A stretch of 22,831 bases of DNA, taken from the NCBI GenBank assembly GCA_902478865.1, contig CABSNA010000007.1, forward strand, positions 1 to 22,831. Direction: 5' to 3'. The stretch's first letter is position 1. Each line of letters starts with the position of its first letter. The notes below the pieces were generated by a model that was not told the DNA's origin, searched no databases, and saw only the letters and a list, made by a program, of their open reading frames with translations. The translations under genes and the position numbers were made by a program. Shown here one piece after another: positions 14,013 to 21,400 of the stretch. The DNA is from an uncultured Collinsella sp. Lineage in GTDB: Bacteria; Actinomycetota; Coriobacteriia; Coriobacteriales; Coriobacteriaceae.

Positions 14013-15020
14013 CTAGCTATTAAGTTTGTTAATGTCGTCGTCGGTGATGGTGCCTTCCTGGCTGGACGATTTGTCCTCGGAGGATGCGGTCTCATTGTTG
14101 GAATCGGAGGACTCGCTGCCGGAGGATGCGGTCTCACTGGACTCAGAGTCGCCCGGCTGCACGTTAGCGCCCGAAACCGTCTTAGCGGTGAGGTCGTAGG
14201 GCATCCTGCCATACCAGACAGAGTGGACCGCCTCGAGCGTGCCGTCGGCCGTAATACCGTCGAGGGCATCGCTCACGGCACGGCACAGTTCGTCATTGGA
14301 CGAGAGGCCCGCAACACCAAGCGTCGAGGGCGCCTCGAGCGAACCGACATAGGAGACCTCGCTCATCAGGCGTGCAAGGTAGCCGCCGGCCGTGGAGTCG
14401 CAGATTACATAGTCGACCTCGCCGGACTCGAGTGCCTCAAAGCACTCGTTGATGTTGGAGTAAGTCTTTTGGTTGGCGGCGATGCTCTGCTTAGCAAGCG
14501 CCTCCTGCGAGGCCGAGGACATCTGGACACCCAGAGTAGACGTGTTAAGGGTATCGGTGGAAACGCTTAGCGACCCACCATCGCTGGTTTTACCGAACAC
14601 GGAAGCGGCATCGTACAGGCAGGTGCCGAGCGAGCTAACGTCCCCGTCCGTGGAGTTGATCTCGCCGATAAAGATATCAGCCTTTTTGTCGCCGAGCGCG
14701 GAACCTGCCGAGGACGCATCGACAAAGGCGACCTTAAGGCCCATGCGGCTTGCGAGGGCGCGGGCGGCGTCAACCGCATACCCCGTGAGCTCGCCGTCGG
14801 CGTCCTGCATGGCCTGCGGCGCATCGGAAGTATCGAGGGCGACCGTCAGGGTTCCGGGAGTGACCAGGGCATCGTCCGACACCGCCGGCGTGACGGTCTC
14901 GTACTCGATCTGGTCGATCGTGGGAGTTGTGAACGTAGACAGCGGGTTGAATGCGCATCCGCTCAGGCCCAAAACGGCAATGACCGCTGCGGTCCCAGCA
15001 CCTAACCGAGCCGCGTGCAT
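14013..15020 (-). CDS. Orphan substrate-binding lipoprotein, amino-acid ABC (SBP_bac_3) type
   Basis: The 335-residue product starts with a lipoprotein signal: MHAAR, a hydrophobic core, then the lipobox LSGC (19-22), so Cys22 would be lipidated. The mature part resembles family-3 solute-binding proteins: TPGTLTVALDTSDAPQAMQD, then GYAVDAARALASRMGLKVAF, then a second lobe with ALESGEVDYVICDS. The last ~50 residues are a Ser/Glu/Asp-rich disordered tail. The ATG at 15018-15020 has GAGGGG 7 bases upstream. The frame stays open another 133 codons upstream, past the probable promoter, so a longer product cannot be fully excluded. No ABC permease or ATPase gene is adjacent. It may serve a transporter encoded elsewhere or act as a sensor domain. 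Confidence 0.82.
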   Translation of the reverse strand: MHAARLGAGTAAVIAVLGLSGCAFNPLSTFTTPTIDQIEYETVTPAVSDDALVTPGTLTVALDTSDAPQAMQDADGELTGYAVDAARALASRMGLKVAFVDASSAGSALGDKKADIFIGEINSTDGDVSSLGTCLYDAASVFGKTSDGGSLSVSTDTLNTSTLGVQMSSASQEALAKQSIAANQKTYSNINECFEALESGEVDYVICDSTAGGYLARLMSEVSYVGSLEAPSTLGVAGLSSNDELCRAVSDALDGITADGTLEAVHSVWYGRMPYDLTAKTVSGANVQPGDSESSETASSGSESSDSNNETASSEDKSSSQEGTITDDDINKLNS

Positions 15021-15369
15021 CAAGCTGCCCCTCACCATGTCCACTACCCTGCCTTCTGTGTCGTATACGATCCGTGCGTTGCGCGGAATATCAGATTGTT
15101 CCCACCAGCTGACCTGGTATTTGACCCCACACTTGCGCACCGGGGTGTTTGCTCGGGAGGCCGCAGCCACCTTCACGACTGGCCCGCTCGCCCGCGAGGC
15201 GGTATTGCCCCAAAGAAAGTAGAACGGACGGTGCGGCTTACATCTAGGACGCGCCATGATCGCGCCGCGCGCACGCGGTCGCTTACGTGGATCCCTTTGA
15301 CCGCGTCTGTCTTGGACTAGGACGGGCATTTCGTCCGTCCGCAACCACAGCCTGGTAGGAACGTAGCGC

Positions 15370-15398
15370 ATTATAGCTAAGTTCAAGCTATAGTTTAA
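15370..15398 (-). promoter_or_regulatory. Lipoprotein gene promoter
   Basis: The minus strand has a perfect TATAAT at 15375-15370 with TTAAAC 17 bases upstream. The predicted leader to the chosen ATG is about 340 bases, long for a bacterial mRNA. Confidence 0.55.
15372..15392. promoter_or_regulatory. TATAGCT-N7-AGCTATA dyad overlapping the promoter
   Basis: The perfect 7-bp arms (15372-15378 and 15386-15392) cover the -10 and spacer of the lipoprotein promoter. This placement suits a repressor operator. The regulator is not identifiable here. Confidence 0.5.
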
Positions 15399-15470
15399 GG
15401 TTAGGGGCGTCATTCGCATCGCGAGTACAGATTTCGCAGGTCGGAGTGGGCTATTCGTGCCCCTGTGAAG

Positions 15471-15500
15471 CCCGGAGCTCCCCCTATGGGGAGCTCCGGG
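15471..15500. repeat. Perfect 13-bp inverted repeat
   Basis: CCCGGAGCTCCCC (15471-15483) and GGGGAGCTCCGGG (15488-15500) are exact reverse complements with loop CTAT. Neither side has a T-tract, so it is not a standard terminator. Confidence 0.8.
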
Positions 15501-15518
15501 GCACCCTTCCTAGGGTGC
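15501..15518. repeat. GCACCCT inverted repeat
   Basis: GCACCCT (15501-15507) pairs with AGGGTGC (15512-15518) around TCCT. It abuts the preceding inverted repeat and lies 2 bases from the large one. Confidence 0.6.
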
Positions 15519-15520
15519 TG

Positions 15521-15737
15521 TGGCCAAAAAATGGCAAATATGAGTACTGTCACCAATTTAGTAACAGGCAATTTTGGCCTCTCGGACAGATTTTGCGCTC
15601 AATGTCGCTAACCTGATGCTTAGTTATTCCACATTTGTTTATTATCTTCTTACTTTATGCCGCCTCCGAGTCCTAAATTCCTTGATTTTGCTGTTACTGA
15701 TTTAGTGACAGTACTCATATTTGCCATTTTTTGGCCA
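15521..15737. mobile_element. 217-bp MITE-like element with 47-bp terminal inverted repeats
   Basis: The left arm 15521-15567 and right arm 15691-15737 are reverse complements. The outer 33 bases are identical (beginning TGGCCAAAAAATGGC) and the inner 14 have 3 mismatches. Each arm contains a smaller dyad, CTGTCAC..GTAACAG on the left. The 123-base interior is AT-rich and has no gene. The outermost TGGCCA is itself a palindrome. I see no clear target-site duplication. The shape is that of a miniature inverted-repeat element mobilised in trans; calling it mobile is an inference until further copies are found. Confidence 0.65.
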
Positions 15738-15771
15738 GGGCATATGATTAACCCCCTATTTTCGACGTGAA

Positions 15772-16881
15772 TTAGACCGGCTTAAGCCCAAAACACGCCC
15801 GCAGTGTGTTAAGCAACGCCTCTTGCTTCTTCCTGCGGGCATCGACACGATTCCGGTACCGCTTTCGCATGCGCTGGTTGATGCGCCATGCGAGCGCTTC
15901 CATCGCTTCCATGTCACAGAGCATTTCGTTGTTGACCGTCGCGACCTCGATTCCCATAGTAATCAAGCCCGTGTTGCGCTTTTCATCATGGATACGTCCC
16001 CTCCGAGAGGAATGGCCCAGCTCACCGTTGTATTCCAGGTCAAACCGGGCTGCCTCTTGATACGCATCGCAAACTGCATGAGGCATCCCCGAGATTGCCT
16101 GCGCACGGTCATCGAACTCGATCTTGTAGTCGGTCTTAAAAGGTCCGCAGGCAAACCCGCCATAGGAAAACGGAAGCGAAAACAGGGCGAGCATGATGCA
16201 CTCCATGGGCGAGAGCAGGTTTTCTGACAAGTAGGGACACAGACGCTGCAATTGTTTGGCCGTGCTTCCCTTGCATGTCGCAAGGTAATCTGCCAGGCAA
16301 TCGGGCGTCAGCACCGGTTCGACTTCAAAGTAGCCCACGTCTGCTGGCTGGTCCTTGTCCTTTGCAAATTTATTCGTAACAGGCGAGGTGTAGGGAGGCA
16401 GATACTTCCCGCGATCGCTCAGTGAAATCTTGGAACACAGTTCCTGGGCCAGGGCAAACGCCTGGATACAGCCGACCTCGCGGGCGACGGCAACACAAAG
16501 GGCCTCGGGAGATAGGCTGTACACCCCCGGTTCCACCTCTAGAATCGAGCCGGCAGGCAACCCGGAACACACGGACCAGCCCACGCCAGGCATGCGGCGG
16601 CGCTGCGCCGCAGATCCCACCAGCAAGCACAGATCTTCTTGCACCTCGCCGCTTTTAGCTCCAATTCGCACCAGGTCGGGAAGGTAGATATCCTCGGTCG
16701 AAGGCGATGACGTACACAGCACGCGGCGCTCCTCCTCGGGCTCAAGGTCCTTCCAGCCGATGTAGCCCATCTGCCGGCGCTCGGCTCGAATCATGCGCAA
16801 CGCCGAGGCGCCCGTCAGGATCACGGAAGCCGCTAGCTGCTCTTTTGCCGGTTTGTTGCACTGCCTGATTGTTACCGCCAC
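15772..16881 (-). CDS. AbiEi-like / DUF559-type putative nuclease protein
   Basis: The C-terminal region holds a pattern seen in DUF559/VSR-like PD-(D/E)XK nucleases: LEYNGELGHSSRRGRIHDEK (282-301) with Glu283, Asn-Gly, His290 and Asp299, then RNTGLITMGIEV. A basic end follows (RMRKRYRNR). The N-terminal half has a Ser-Ala-Leu-Arg helix (TGASALRMIRAERR, 23-36) and a middle resembling AbiEi-type proteins (PGVYSLSPEALCVAVA). I recall many Collinsella proteins of this general kind. The GTG at 16879-16881 has AGGGGTGA about 5 bases upstream, overlapping the comF stop; a TTG at 16899 and another GTG are alternatives. It follows comF by 11 bases but ends 34 bases from the MITE-like element. Nuclease activity is inferred, not shown. 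Confidence 0.65.
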   Translation of the reverse strand: MAVTIRQCNKPAKEQLAASVILTGASALRMIRAERRQMGYIGWKDLEPEEERRVLCTSSPSTEDIYLPDLVRIGAKSGEVQEDLCLLVGSAAQRRRMPGVGWSVCSGLPAGSILEVEPGVYSLSPEALCVAVAREVGCIQAFALAQELCSKISLSDRGKYLPPYTSPVTNKFAKDKDQPADVGYFEVEPVLTPDCLADYLATCKGSTAKQLQRLCPYLSENLLSPMECIMLALFSLPFSYGGFACGPFKTDYKIEFDDRAQAISGMPHAVCDAYQEAARFDLEYNGELGHSSRRGRIHDEKRNTGLITMGIEVATVNNEMLCDMEAMEALAWRINQRMRKRYRNRVDARRKKQEALLNTLRACFGLKPV

Positions 16882-16892
16882 ATGAATCACCC

Positions 16893-17699
16893 CTACCAAA
16901 CGCGTGCGATAGCAAGGCCATCAACGGCCGCGGCACCGGCGCGCTTGAGTTCCGCCGAAGCCGCTGCCATCGTCGCACCTGTGGTGATAACGTCGTCGAT
17001 AAGCAGCAGGCGGCGGCCCCGCACGTCCTCAACGGTCTCGTACATGCCTCGGGCGCGTTCACGGCGTTCTTCACGGCCGAGTTCACGCTGGTCGCCATGG
17101 CCGTATTTAACGAGGGCGTCGAGCAACGGAACACCCGACAGCTCGCAAAATGGGCGCGCGATGGCCTCCATATGATCGAAGCCGCGTCGCCGAAACGCCG
17201 CCGCCGTCGCGGGCACAAACACCACTGCATCGGCGCCGGACAACACACCGCCTAAGCGTTCGGGTGCCGCGACCTGGGCATGTAAGGCGGTGTCGTATAG
17301 CAGCTCTGCCAGATACGGTGCCAGACGGCGCTCGCCCGCATCCTTGTACGCCTTGATGATGCGCGGCAGCGGATGTGCGTAGACGGCACACGCCAGACAG
17401 CGATCGAGCGCCTCGGCCATTGCCGAAGACGCGCCCTCGACCGAGCACTCGGTGCACAGCAAATCCCCAAACGGGGCACCACATCGGATGCAGCTATGGC
17501 ACGGGTCGATGAGCGCGAGCGATGCCAGACAATCCTGGCAGATCAGCGCACCGGAGCGCTCGCAGCCGGCGCATCGCGTGGGCGACAACGCCTCCAGCGC
17601 CTCGTATGTCACGTGCTCGGCAAGCGGTAGCAATTCGTCCGCAAACGGTAGGACACCTGCGCCCTGCAAGCGAGTCAATACGTTCAGATGTCTCTTCAT
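16893..17699 (-). CDS. comF: ComF family protein (phosphoribosyltransferase fold, zinc ribbons)
   Basis: ComF proteins assist DNA uptake or recombination in competent bacteria. The 268-residue protein has four CxxC-type pairs at the N-terminus (Cys43/46, 54/57, 70/73, 82/85), forming zinc ribbons. Its type I phosphoribosyltransferase domain carries FVPATAAAFRRRGFDHMEAI (161-180) and the PRPP loop LLLIDDVITTGAT (231-243). DQRELGREERRERARGMY (203-220) matches the family's Q..L....R spacing. The ATG has AGGGAGG 7 bases upstream, but that site lies inside a perfect 12-bp hairpin. A -10-like TATCAT lies about 55 bases upstream. The gene is separated from ricT by 101 bases. No other competence genes are present in this window. 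Confidence 0.88.
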   Translation of the reverse strand: MKRHLNVLTRLQGAGVLPFADELLPLAEHVTYEALEALSPTRCAGCERSGALICQDCLASLALIDPCHSCIRCGAPFGDLLCTECSVEGASSAMAEALDRCLACAVYAHPLPRIIKAYKDAGERRLAPYLAELLYDTALHAQVAAPERLGGVLSGADAVVFVPATAAAFRRRGFDHMEAIARPFCELSGVPLLDALVKYGHGDQRELGREERRERARGMYETVEDVRGRRLLLIDDVITTGATMAAASAELKRAGAAAVDGLAIARVW

Positions 17700-17702
17700 G
17701 AC

Positions 17703-17738
17703 ACAACCCTCCCTACGCGAAGGCGAAGGGAGGGTTGT
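17703..17738 (-). promoter_or_regulatory. Hairpin that buries the comF ribosome binding site
   Basis: ACAACCCTCCCT pairs perfectly with AGGGAGGGTTGT (12 bp). On the minus strand the right arm contains the comF Shine-Dalgarno sequence and ends 3 bases before the ATG. A short inner stem CGC-CUUC-GCG extends it after a U-U mismatch. No T-tract follows, so the hairpin is better explained as translational control than as termination. Confidence 0.7.
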
Positions 17739-17750
17739 CGGTGTAGAGCC

Positions 17751-17759
17751 ATGATACCC
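17751..17759 (-). promoter_or_regulatory. Candidate comF promoter
   Basis: The minus strand reads GGGTATCAT followed by GGCTC. The same GGGTATCATGGCT stands upstream of tmk at 21347-21359. There is no good -35. Transcription from here would place the SD-burying hairpin near the 5' end of the mRNA. Confidence 0.45.
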
Positions 17760-17800
17760 AGAGGTGCTGGGGTCAGACAGGTTGCATCCGTTTACGGGCG

Positions 17801-19495
17801 CTATTCGCCGGTGGGCGGTTGCGGTGCGGACGAGTTTTGGGTCGAGCCCTCGCCACCATCTTGACGCGGCTTGCGGGAACGACGACGGCGACGGCGCTTC
17901 TGGCCCTGGTCGGCCGAACCCTCGCCACCACGATCTTCGCGCGACTCGCGTTCGTCGCGAGCAGCGCCGCGCGCGGCCTTGGCGGCCGCCCCTCCGCCAT
18001 CTCCGGGGCGACGGCGCGTGACCTTGACCTCGCCATCCGAGACCTGATCGGCCACGGAGGGCACCGAGGGCTTTTGCTGCGTGCCCGAGGAATGGCGACG
18101 ACGCGGACGCGGGGCGCGCTCGTCATCGTTGCGCTGCTTGCCACCCTTGTCGGCAGGCGTATCGGAACCCGAACCACCCTTGGGGGCGGCACCGGCTTCG
18201 CGAGCGGCTGCGGCGCGGAAGGCGTCCTCGCGCTCCTCGCTCGACAGGTGACGGCGGCGACGGCGTGTGGGGTTCATGCCGCCGCCGTGGTTTTGCTGCT
18301 GGGGCTGCTGAGCCTCGCGCTCGCGAGAAGCGTTCTTGCCCGCGGCCTCGCCATTGTCGACGGACGCCGCGCGCTTGCGGCGGCGGCGACCACCGGCTGC
18401 CTCCTCGGCCTCGGGTGCCTCGGTCTTGCCGCGGCCCTTTCCACGGCCACGGCCCTCGCCCTGGCCCTGAGCAGCGCGAGCATCGGATTCGGCATCGCGA
18501 CGACGGCGCTTGGGCATCGATGTGCCGGCCAGACGATCGGCGCTCGACAGGCCATCGCCCACGTCGACGCCGTTCTCGCGATCGAGTTCCATGAGCGCCA
18601 GGCGCATCTCGGGCGACTCGATGCGCTCGAGCACGTCACGCGTCACGCAGTCGGGGCGGCAGTTGCAGCCCTGCTCGGCGGCCTTCTTTTTGCAGCCCTC
18701 CGAGCACGTCATATCGGCCAGGTTGACCTTAAAGACTTTGCCGTTCTCCAGGCGCAGCACCAGCTGCTCACGCGGCGTGTCATATTCCTGGATGCGCGCC
18801 TTGCCAAGCGGCGTATCGATAAGCGTCTTCTTTTTGGGCGCGCGGCTCTTAAAGTCCTTGTACGCCTCGAACTCGTAGCGCAGGCAGCACATCAGGCGGC
18901 CGCAGACGCCACTAATCTTGGACGAGTTGAGCGGCAGGTCCTGCTCCTTTGCCATGCGGATCGAAACCGGCTCAAACTGTCCGCCAAAGCGCGTGCAGCA
19001 GAGCTCCTGGCCGCACTGGGCATAGCCGCCCACCAGGCGGGTCTCGTCGCGCACGCCGATCTGGCGCATGTCGACGCGAATGTGCAGCGTCGAGGACAGG
19101 TCCTTGACGAGCTGACGGAAATCGACGCGCTCCTCGGCCGCAAAGTAGAACACAGCCTTCTCGCCGCCAAACAGGTACTCGACGCCGACCGGCTTCATCT
19201 CGAGGTCGAGCTCTTTGACCAGACGGCGGAAATCGACCATGGCCTCGTCGCCCTGGATGGCCAGGTCGTCGGCAAGCTGCAGGTCGATATCGCTCGCCAC
19301 GCGCAGCACGGGCTTGAGCGGCTGACCGATCTCGTCCTTCGGCACCTCGAAGGGATCGGCCGTGACCAGGCCGATCTCGGTTCCGCGCTCGGTGGAGCAA
19401 ATGGCATAATCGGCCTCGAGGATATCCAGATCCTGCGGGTCGAACCACAGGTCGCGCGAGGCGTAGGTAAACTTAACGGGTACGACTAACGGCAT
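17801..19495 (-). CDS. ricT: RicT/PSP1-domain protein (YaaT-like) with long Arg-rich tail
   Basis: YaaT/RicT in Bacillus is an Fe-S-containing partner of the RicA/RicF complex that affects RNA processing, competence and sporulation. The core (1-260) has the PSP1 region and the conserved cysteines of GQELCCTRFGG (162-172) and VCGRLMCCLRYE (197-208). A further cysteine group follows (Cys264, 268, 277, 279, 283). From about 326 to 564 the protein is a low-complexity tail with repeated arginine blocks (KRRRRD, GRRRRKR, TRRRRRH, KRRRRRRSRK) among acidic and Gly/Ala stretches. The family is usually about 270-300 residues, so the tail nearly doubles it. The ATG has GGAAGG upstream and overlaps the end of holB by 10 bases, so the two are coupled. 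Confidence 0.9.
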   Translation of the reverse strand: MPLVVPVKFTYASRDLWFDPQDLDILEADYAICSTERGTEIGLVTADPFEVPKDEIGQPLKPVLRVASDIDLQLADDLAIQGDEAMVDFRRLVKELDLEMKPVGVEYLFGGEKAVFYFAAEERVDFRQLVKDLSSTLHIRVDMRQIGVRDETRLVGGYAQCGQELCCTRFGGQFEPVSIRMAKEQDLPLNSSKISGVCGRLMCCLRYEFEAYKDFKSRAPKKKTLIDTPLGKARIQEYDTPREQLVLRLENGKVFKVNLADMTCSEGCKKKAAEQGCNCRPDCVTRDVLERIESPEMRLALMELDRENGVDVGDGLSSADRLAGTSMPKRRRRDAESDARAAQGQGEGRGRGKGRGKTEAPEAEEAAGGRRRRKRAASVDNGEAAGKNASREREAQQPQQQNHGGGMNPTRRRRRHLSSEEREDAFRAAAAREAGAAPKGGSGSDTPADKGGKQRNDDERAPRPRRRHSSGTQQKPSVPSVADQVSDGEVKVTRRRPGDGGGAAAKAARGAARDERESREDRGGEGSADQGQKRRRRRRSRKPRQDGGEGSTQNSSAPQPPTGE

Positions 19496-20613
19496 TTCAG
19501 TGCCTTCCTGATATCGAACAGCATGACCTCGATGGCCAGCTGGGGAGTAACGTTTCTGGCGATGTTGCGCTCGGCAGTCGCGACCGCCTCGAGCGCCTGG
19601 GTGGCACCCGCAACATTCGTCGCCGCGGCAAGCCGCCCGATCGTGTCGCGCACGTCTTCGTTCACAACGCCTGCCGCCTCGTCCTGAAGTGTCAGCAGCA
19701 CGTCGCGCATGAGCGTCCGCGCGCTCGCCAGCGCTTCCATGATACCCGAACGCTCGCGCGCGTTGAGTTCGCGCTTGTTGCGGTCCTCAAGCTGCTTCAA
19801 TGCTCCACGCGACAGGTAGTCGGCGTTTTGCTCGAGTACCTTTTCCTGTGTGGACTTGACCTCGGCGAGCGGTGCCTTAACGGCGACAATGAGCGACTTG
19901 GCGCGGCTGAGCACATCAGCCTCGTCGGCAGCGATGAGAGAATCGATGGCGCGGACCATCTGGCGGCGAGCATCCTGGCGCTCGGCGCTCTTGAGGAACT
20001 CGATGCCACGCGTGGGGCTTCCCGCCACAGCGACGGCCATGCGGCAACGCGCAGGGTCCTGACCGGTGGCGCGGCTCACGGCCTGCGCAGCCACAGTGGG
20101 CGAAACCAGCCGAAACGGCACGCACTGACAGCGGCTCACGATGGTGGGCAACATCACGTCTGCCGAGGTGCCCAGCAAGATGAACATAACGCCCTCGGGC
20201 GGCTCCTCGAGTGTCTTGAGCAGCGCGTTGGCGGTGTTAGCGCGCAGCTGCTCGGCACGGTCAATGATGTAGACCTTGGCCTTGGCACGGATGGGCGCCA
20301 GGGGCACGTCGTCGAGTAGCTCGCGCGTCTGGGCGATGAGGTAGCCCGTGGCGCTCTCGGGCGTGTAATAGTGCACGTCGGGGTGCGTATGGCGCGCAAC
20401 GCGCACGCAGCTGTCGCATGCGCCGCAGCCGTCCTGCTCGCACAGGAAAGCCTGGGCGAGCGCCCATGCGGCATCGAGCTTGCCGGCGCCGGGAGCGCCC
20501 AAAAACAGATAGGCGTGCGATGCGCGGCCGCTAGCGACGGCGTTGGTCAAAAAATCGCGAACGCGCTCTTGGGTGTCGAGCTTGGCCAGCAGGCTTGCCT
20601 GAGCGGGGGCCAT
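19486..20613 (-). CDS. holB: DNA polymerase III subunit delta'
   Basis: Delta' is part of the clamp loader that places the sliding clamp on DNA. The 375-residue product has the AAA+ layout: HAYLFLGAPGAGKLDAAW with the P-loop at 39-45, a zinc module (Cys58, 63, 66, 69 in CEQDGCGACDSC), KVYIIDRAEQL in the Walker B position, ANALLKTLEEPPE, and the SRC motif (160-162). Helical domains follow. I chose the ATG at 20611-20613, one base after the tmk stop, with AAGGAGG 9 bases upstream inside tmk. A longer in-frame start lies within tmk and lacks support. It overlaps ricT at its end; tmk-holB-ricT form one coupled operon. Confidence 0.92.
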   Translation of the reverse strand: MAPAQASLLAKLDTQERVRDFLTNAVASGRASHAYLFLGAPGAGKLDAAWALAQAFLCEQDGCGACDSCVRVARHTHPDVHYYTPESATGYLIAQTRELLDDVPLAPIRAKAKVYIIDRAEQLRANTANALLKTLEEPPEGVMFILLGTSADVMLPTIVSRCQCVPFRLVSPTVAAQAVSRATGQDPARCRMAVAVAGSPTRGIEFLKSAERQDARRQMVRAIDSLIAADEADVLSRAKSLIVAVKAPLAEVKSTQEKVLEQNADYLSRGALKQLEDRNKRELNARERSGIMEALASARTLMRDVLLTLQDEAAGVVNEDVRDTIGRLAAATNVAGATQALEAVATAERNIARNVTPQLAIEVMLFDIRKALKCR

Positions 20614-20614
20614 G

Positions 20615-21298
20615 TTACTCGGCCTCCTTGGCAAGCGCGGCGGCGACAGCATCTTGCGGAATGTCGAGACCGTACGCGCGAATCTGCTCGACCGTCTTCT
20701 CGAAGACTTCCTCGACGGTCGCAGTGGCGTCGATGAGCTTTACGCGGTTTGGCTCCTCGGCAGCAATGGCGCAAAATCCCTGGTAAACGCGCTCTTGGAA
20801 GGCCATGCCTTTTGCCTCCATGCGATCTGCCGCGCCACGGGCTGCCATGCGTAGCGCCGCCTGCTCGGGTGTGATGTGGTAGACGAGCGTGAGCGCCGGA
20901 TGCGTACCGGCGACAGCCAGGTTGTTGGCATCGCGTACCATCTGACGGTCGAGGCCATCGGCAAACGCCTGGTAGCAGGTCGTGGAGTCGTAGAAGCGAT
21001 CGCACAGGACTACCTTGCCGGCCGCGAGGGCGGGAGCTATGACCTCGTGCACCAACTGGGCACGCGCCGCCTCGTAGAGCAGCAACTCGCAGGTGTCTCC
21101 CATCGCCGTATTGGCGGGGTCGAGCAGCAGAGCACGGATCTTTTCGCTGATGGCGGTGCCGCCCGGCTCGCGCAGGCTCACAACCTGGTAGCCAGCGAGT
21201 TCGAGCGCGCGGGCAAGCAGACGCGCCTGCGTGGACTTGCCGGCACCATCGACGCCCTCGAGCGTGATAAAGCTATGTTGAGCGGGCTCAAAAGCCAT
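20615..21298 (-). CDS. tmk: dTMP kinase
   Basis: Thymidylate kinase converts dTMP to dTDP for DNA synthesis. The 227-residue protein has the P-loop LEGVDGAGKST (13-23), REPGG (43-47), the substrate motif CDRFYDST (99-106), and a lid region with AALRMAARGAADRME. The length is slightly above the usual 205-215 because of a C-terminal Ala/Glu extension. The ATG has AGGAAGGGG about 8 bases upstream. It is the first gene of the tmk-holB-ricT operon and is divergent from the zinc-ribbon gene. The next stop-start junction is TAACATG. Confidence 0.95.
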   Translation of the reverse strand: MAFEPAQHSFITLEGVDGAGKSTQARLLARALELAGYQVVSLREPGGTAISEKIRALLLDPANTAMGDTCELLLYEAARAQLVHEVIAPALAAGKVVLCDRFYDSTTCYQAFADGLDRQMVRDANNLAVAGTHPALTLVYHITPEQAALRMAARGAADRMEAKGMAFQERVYQGFCAIAAEEPNRVKLIDATATVEEVFEKTVEQIRAYGLDIPQDAVAAALAKEAE

Positions 21299-21350
21299 GA
21301 GCGCAGCCCCTTCCTATAAGGCGCGTAAATGCAGATATATCAACCAAGCC

Positions 21351-21359
21351 ATGATACCC
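21351..21359 (-). promoter_or_regulatory. Candidate tmk promoter
   Basis: The minus strand reads GGGTATCAT followed by GGCTT, matching the comF upstream motif almost exactly. TTGGGG lies 18 bases upstream as a weak -35. The leader would be about 45 bases. Confidence 0.45.
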
Positions 21360-21400
21360 CAGGGGCAGGCGCGCCCCCAATGGCTAAAGGTGTCTTTCCA

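Larger units (their letters stand above)
15021..15771. other. Gene-poor region with promoter, long leader and three consecutive inverted repeats
   Basis: These 751 bases separate the lipoprotein gene from the nuclease-like gene. About 340 bases (15021-15365) would be the lipoprotein mRNA leader, followed by its promoter with a dyad. Three inverted repeats then stand end to end (15471-15500, 15501-15518, 15521-15737). The interior of the last is AT-rich. A reading frame continuous with the lipoprotein gene crosses the leader but has no good ribosome binding site. Confidence 0.7.

Noticed and set aside
15050..15130. ACCAGGTCAG-containing stretch as a possible SRP RNA
   Set aside because: The conserved GGAA/AGCA apical loop of SRP RNA is missing, and no overall hairpin of the right size forms.
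15021..15419. N-terminal extension of the lipoprotein gene to the first in-frame start
   Set aside because: The first starts overlap or precede the promoter, none has a good ribosome binding site, and the lipoprotein signal would become internal. A start near 15254 remains possible and is noted as a finding.
17819..19489. 556-codon open frame on the plus strand
   Set aside because: It is fully antisense to ricT, whose PSP1 core and cysteines are unmistakable. Its product is Ala/Leu/Arg-biased with no domain.
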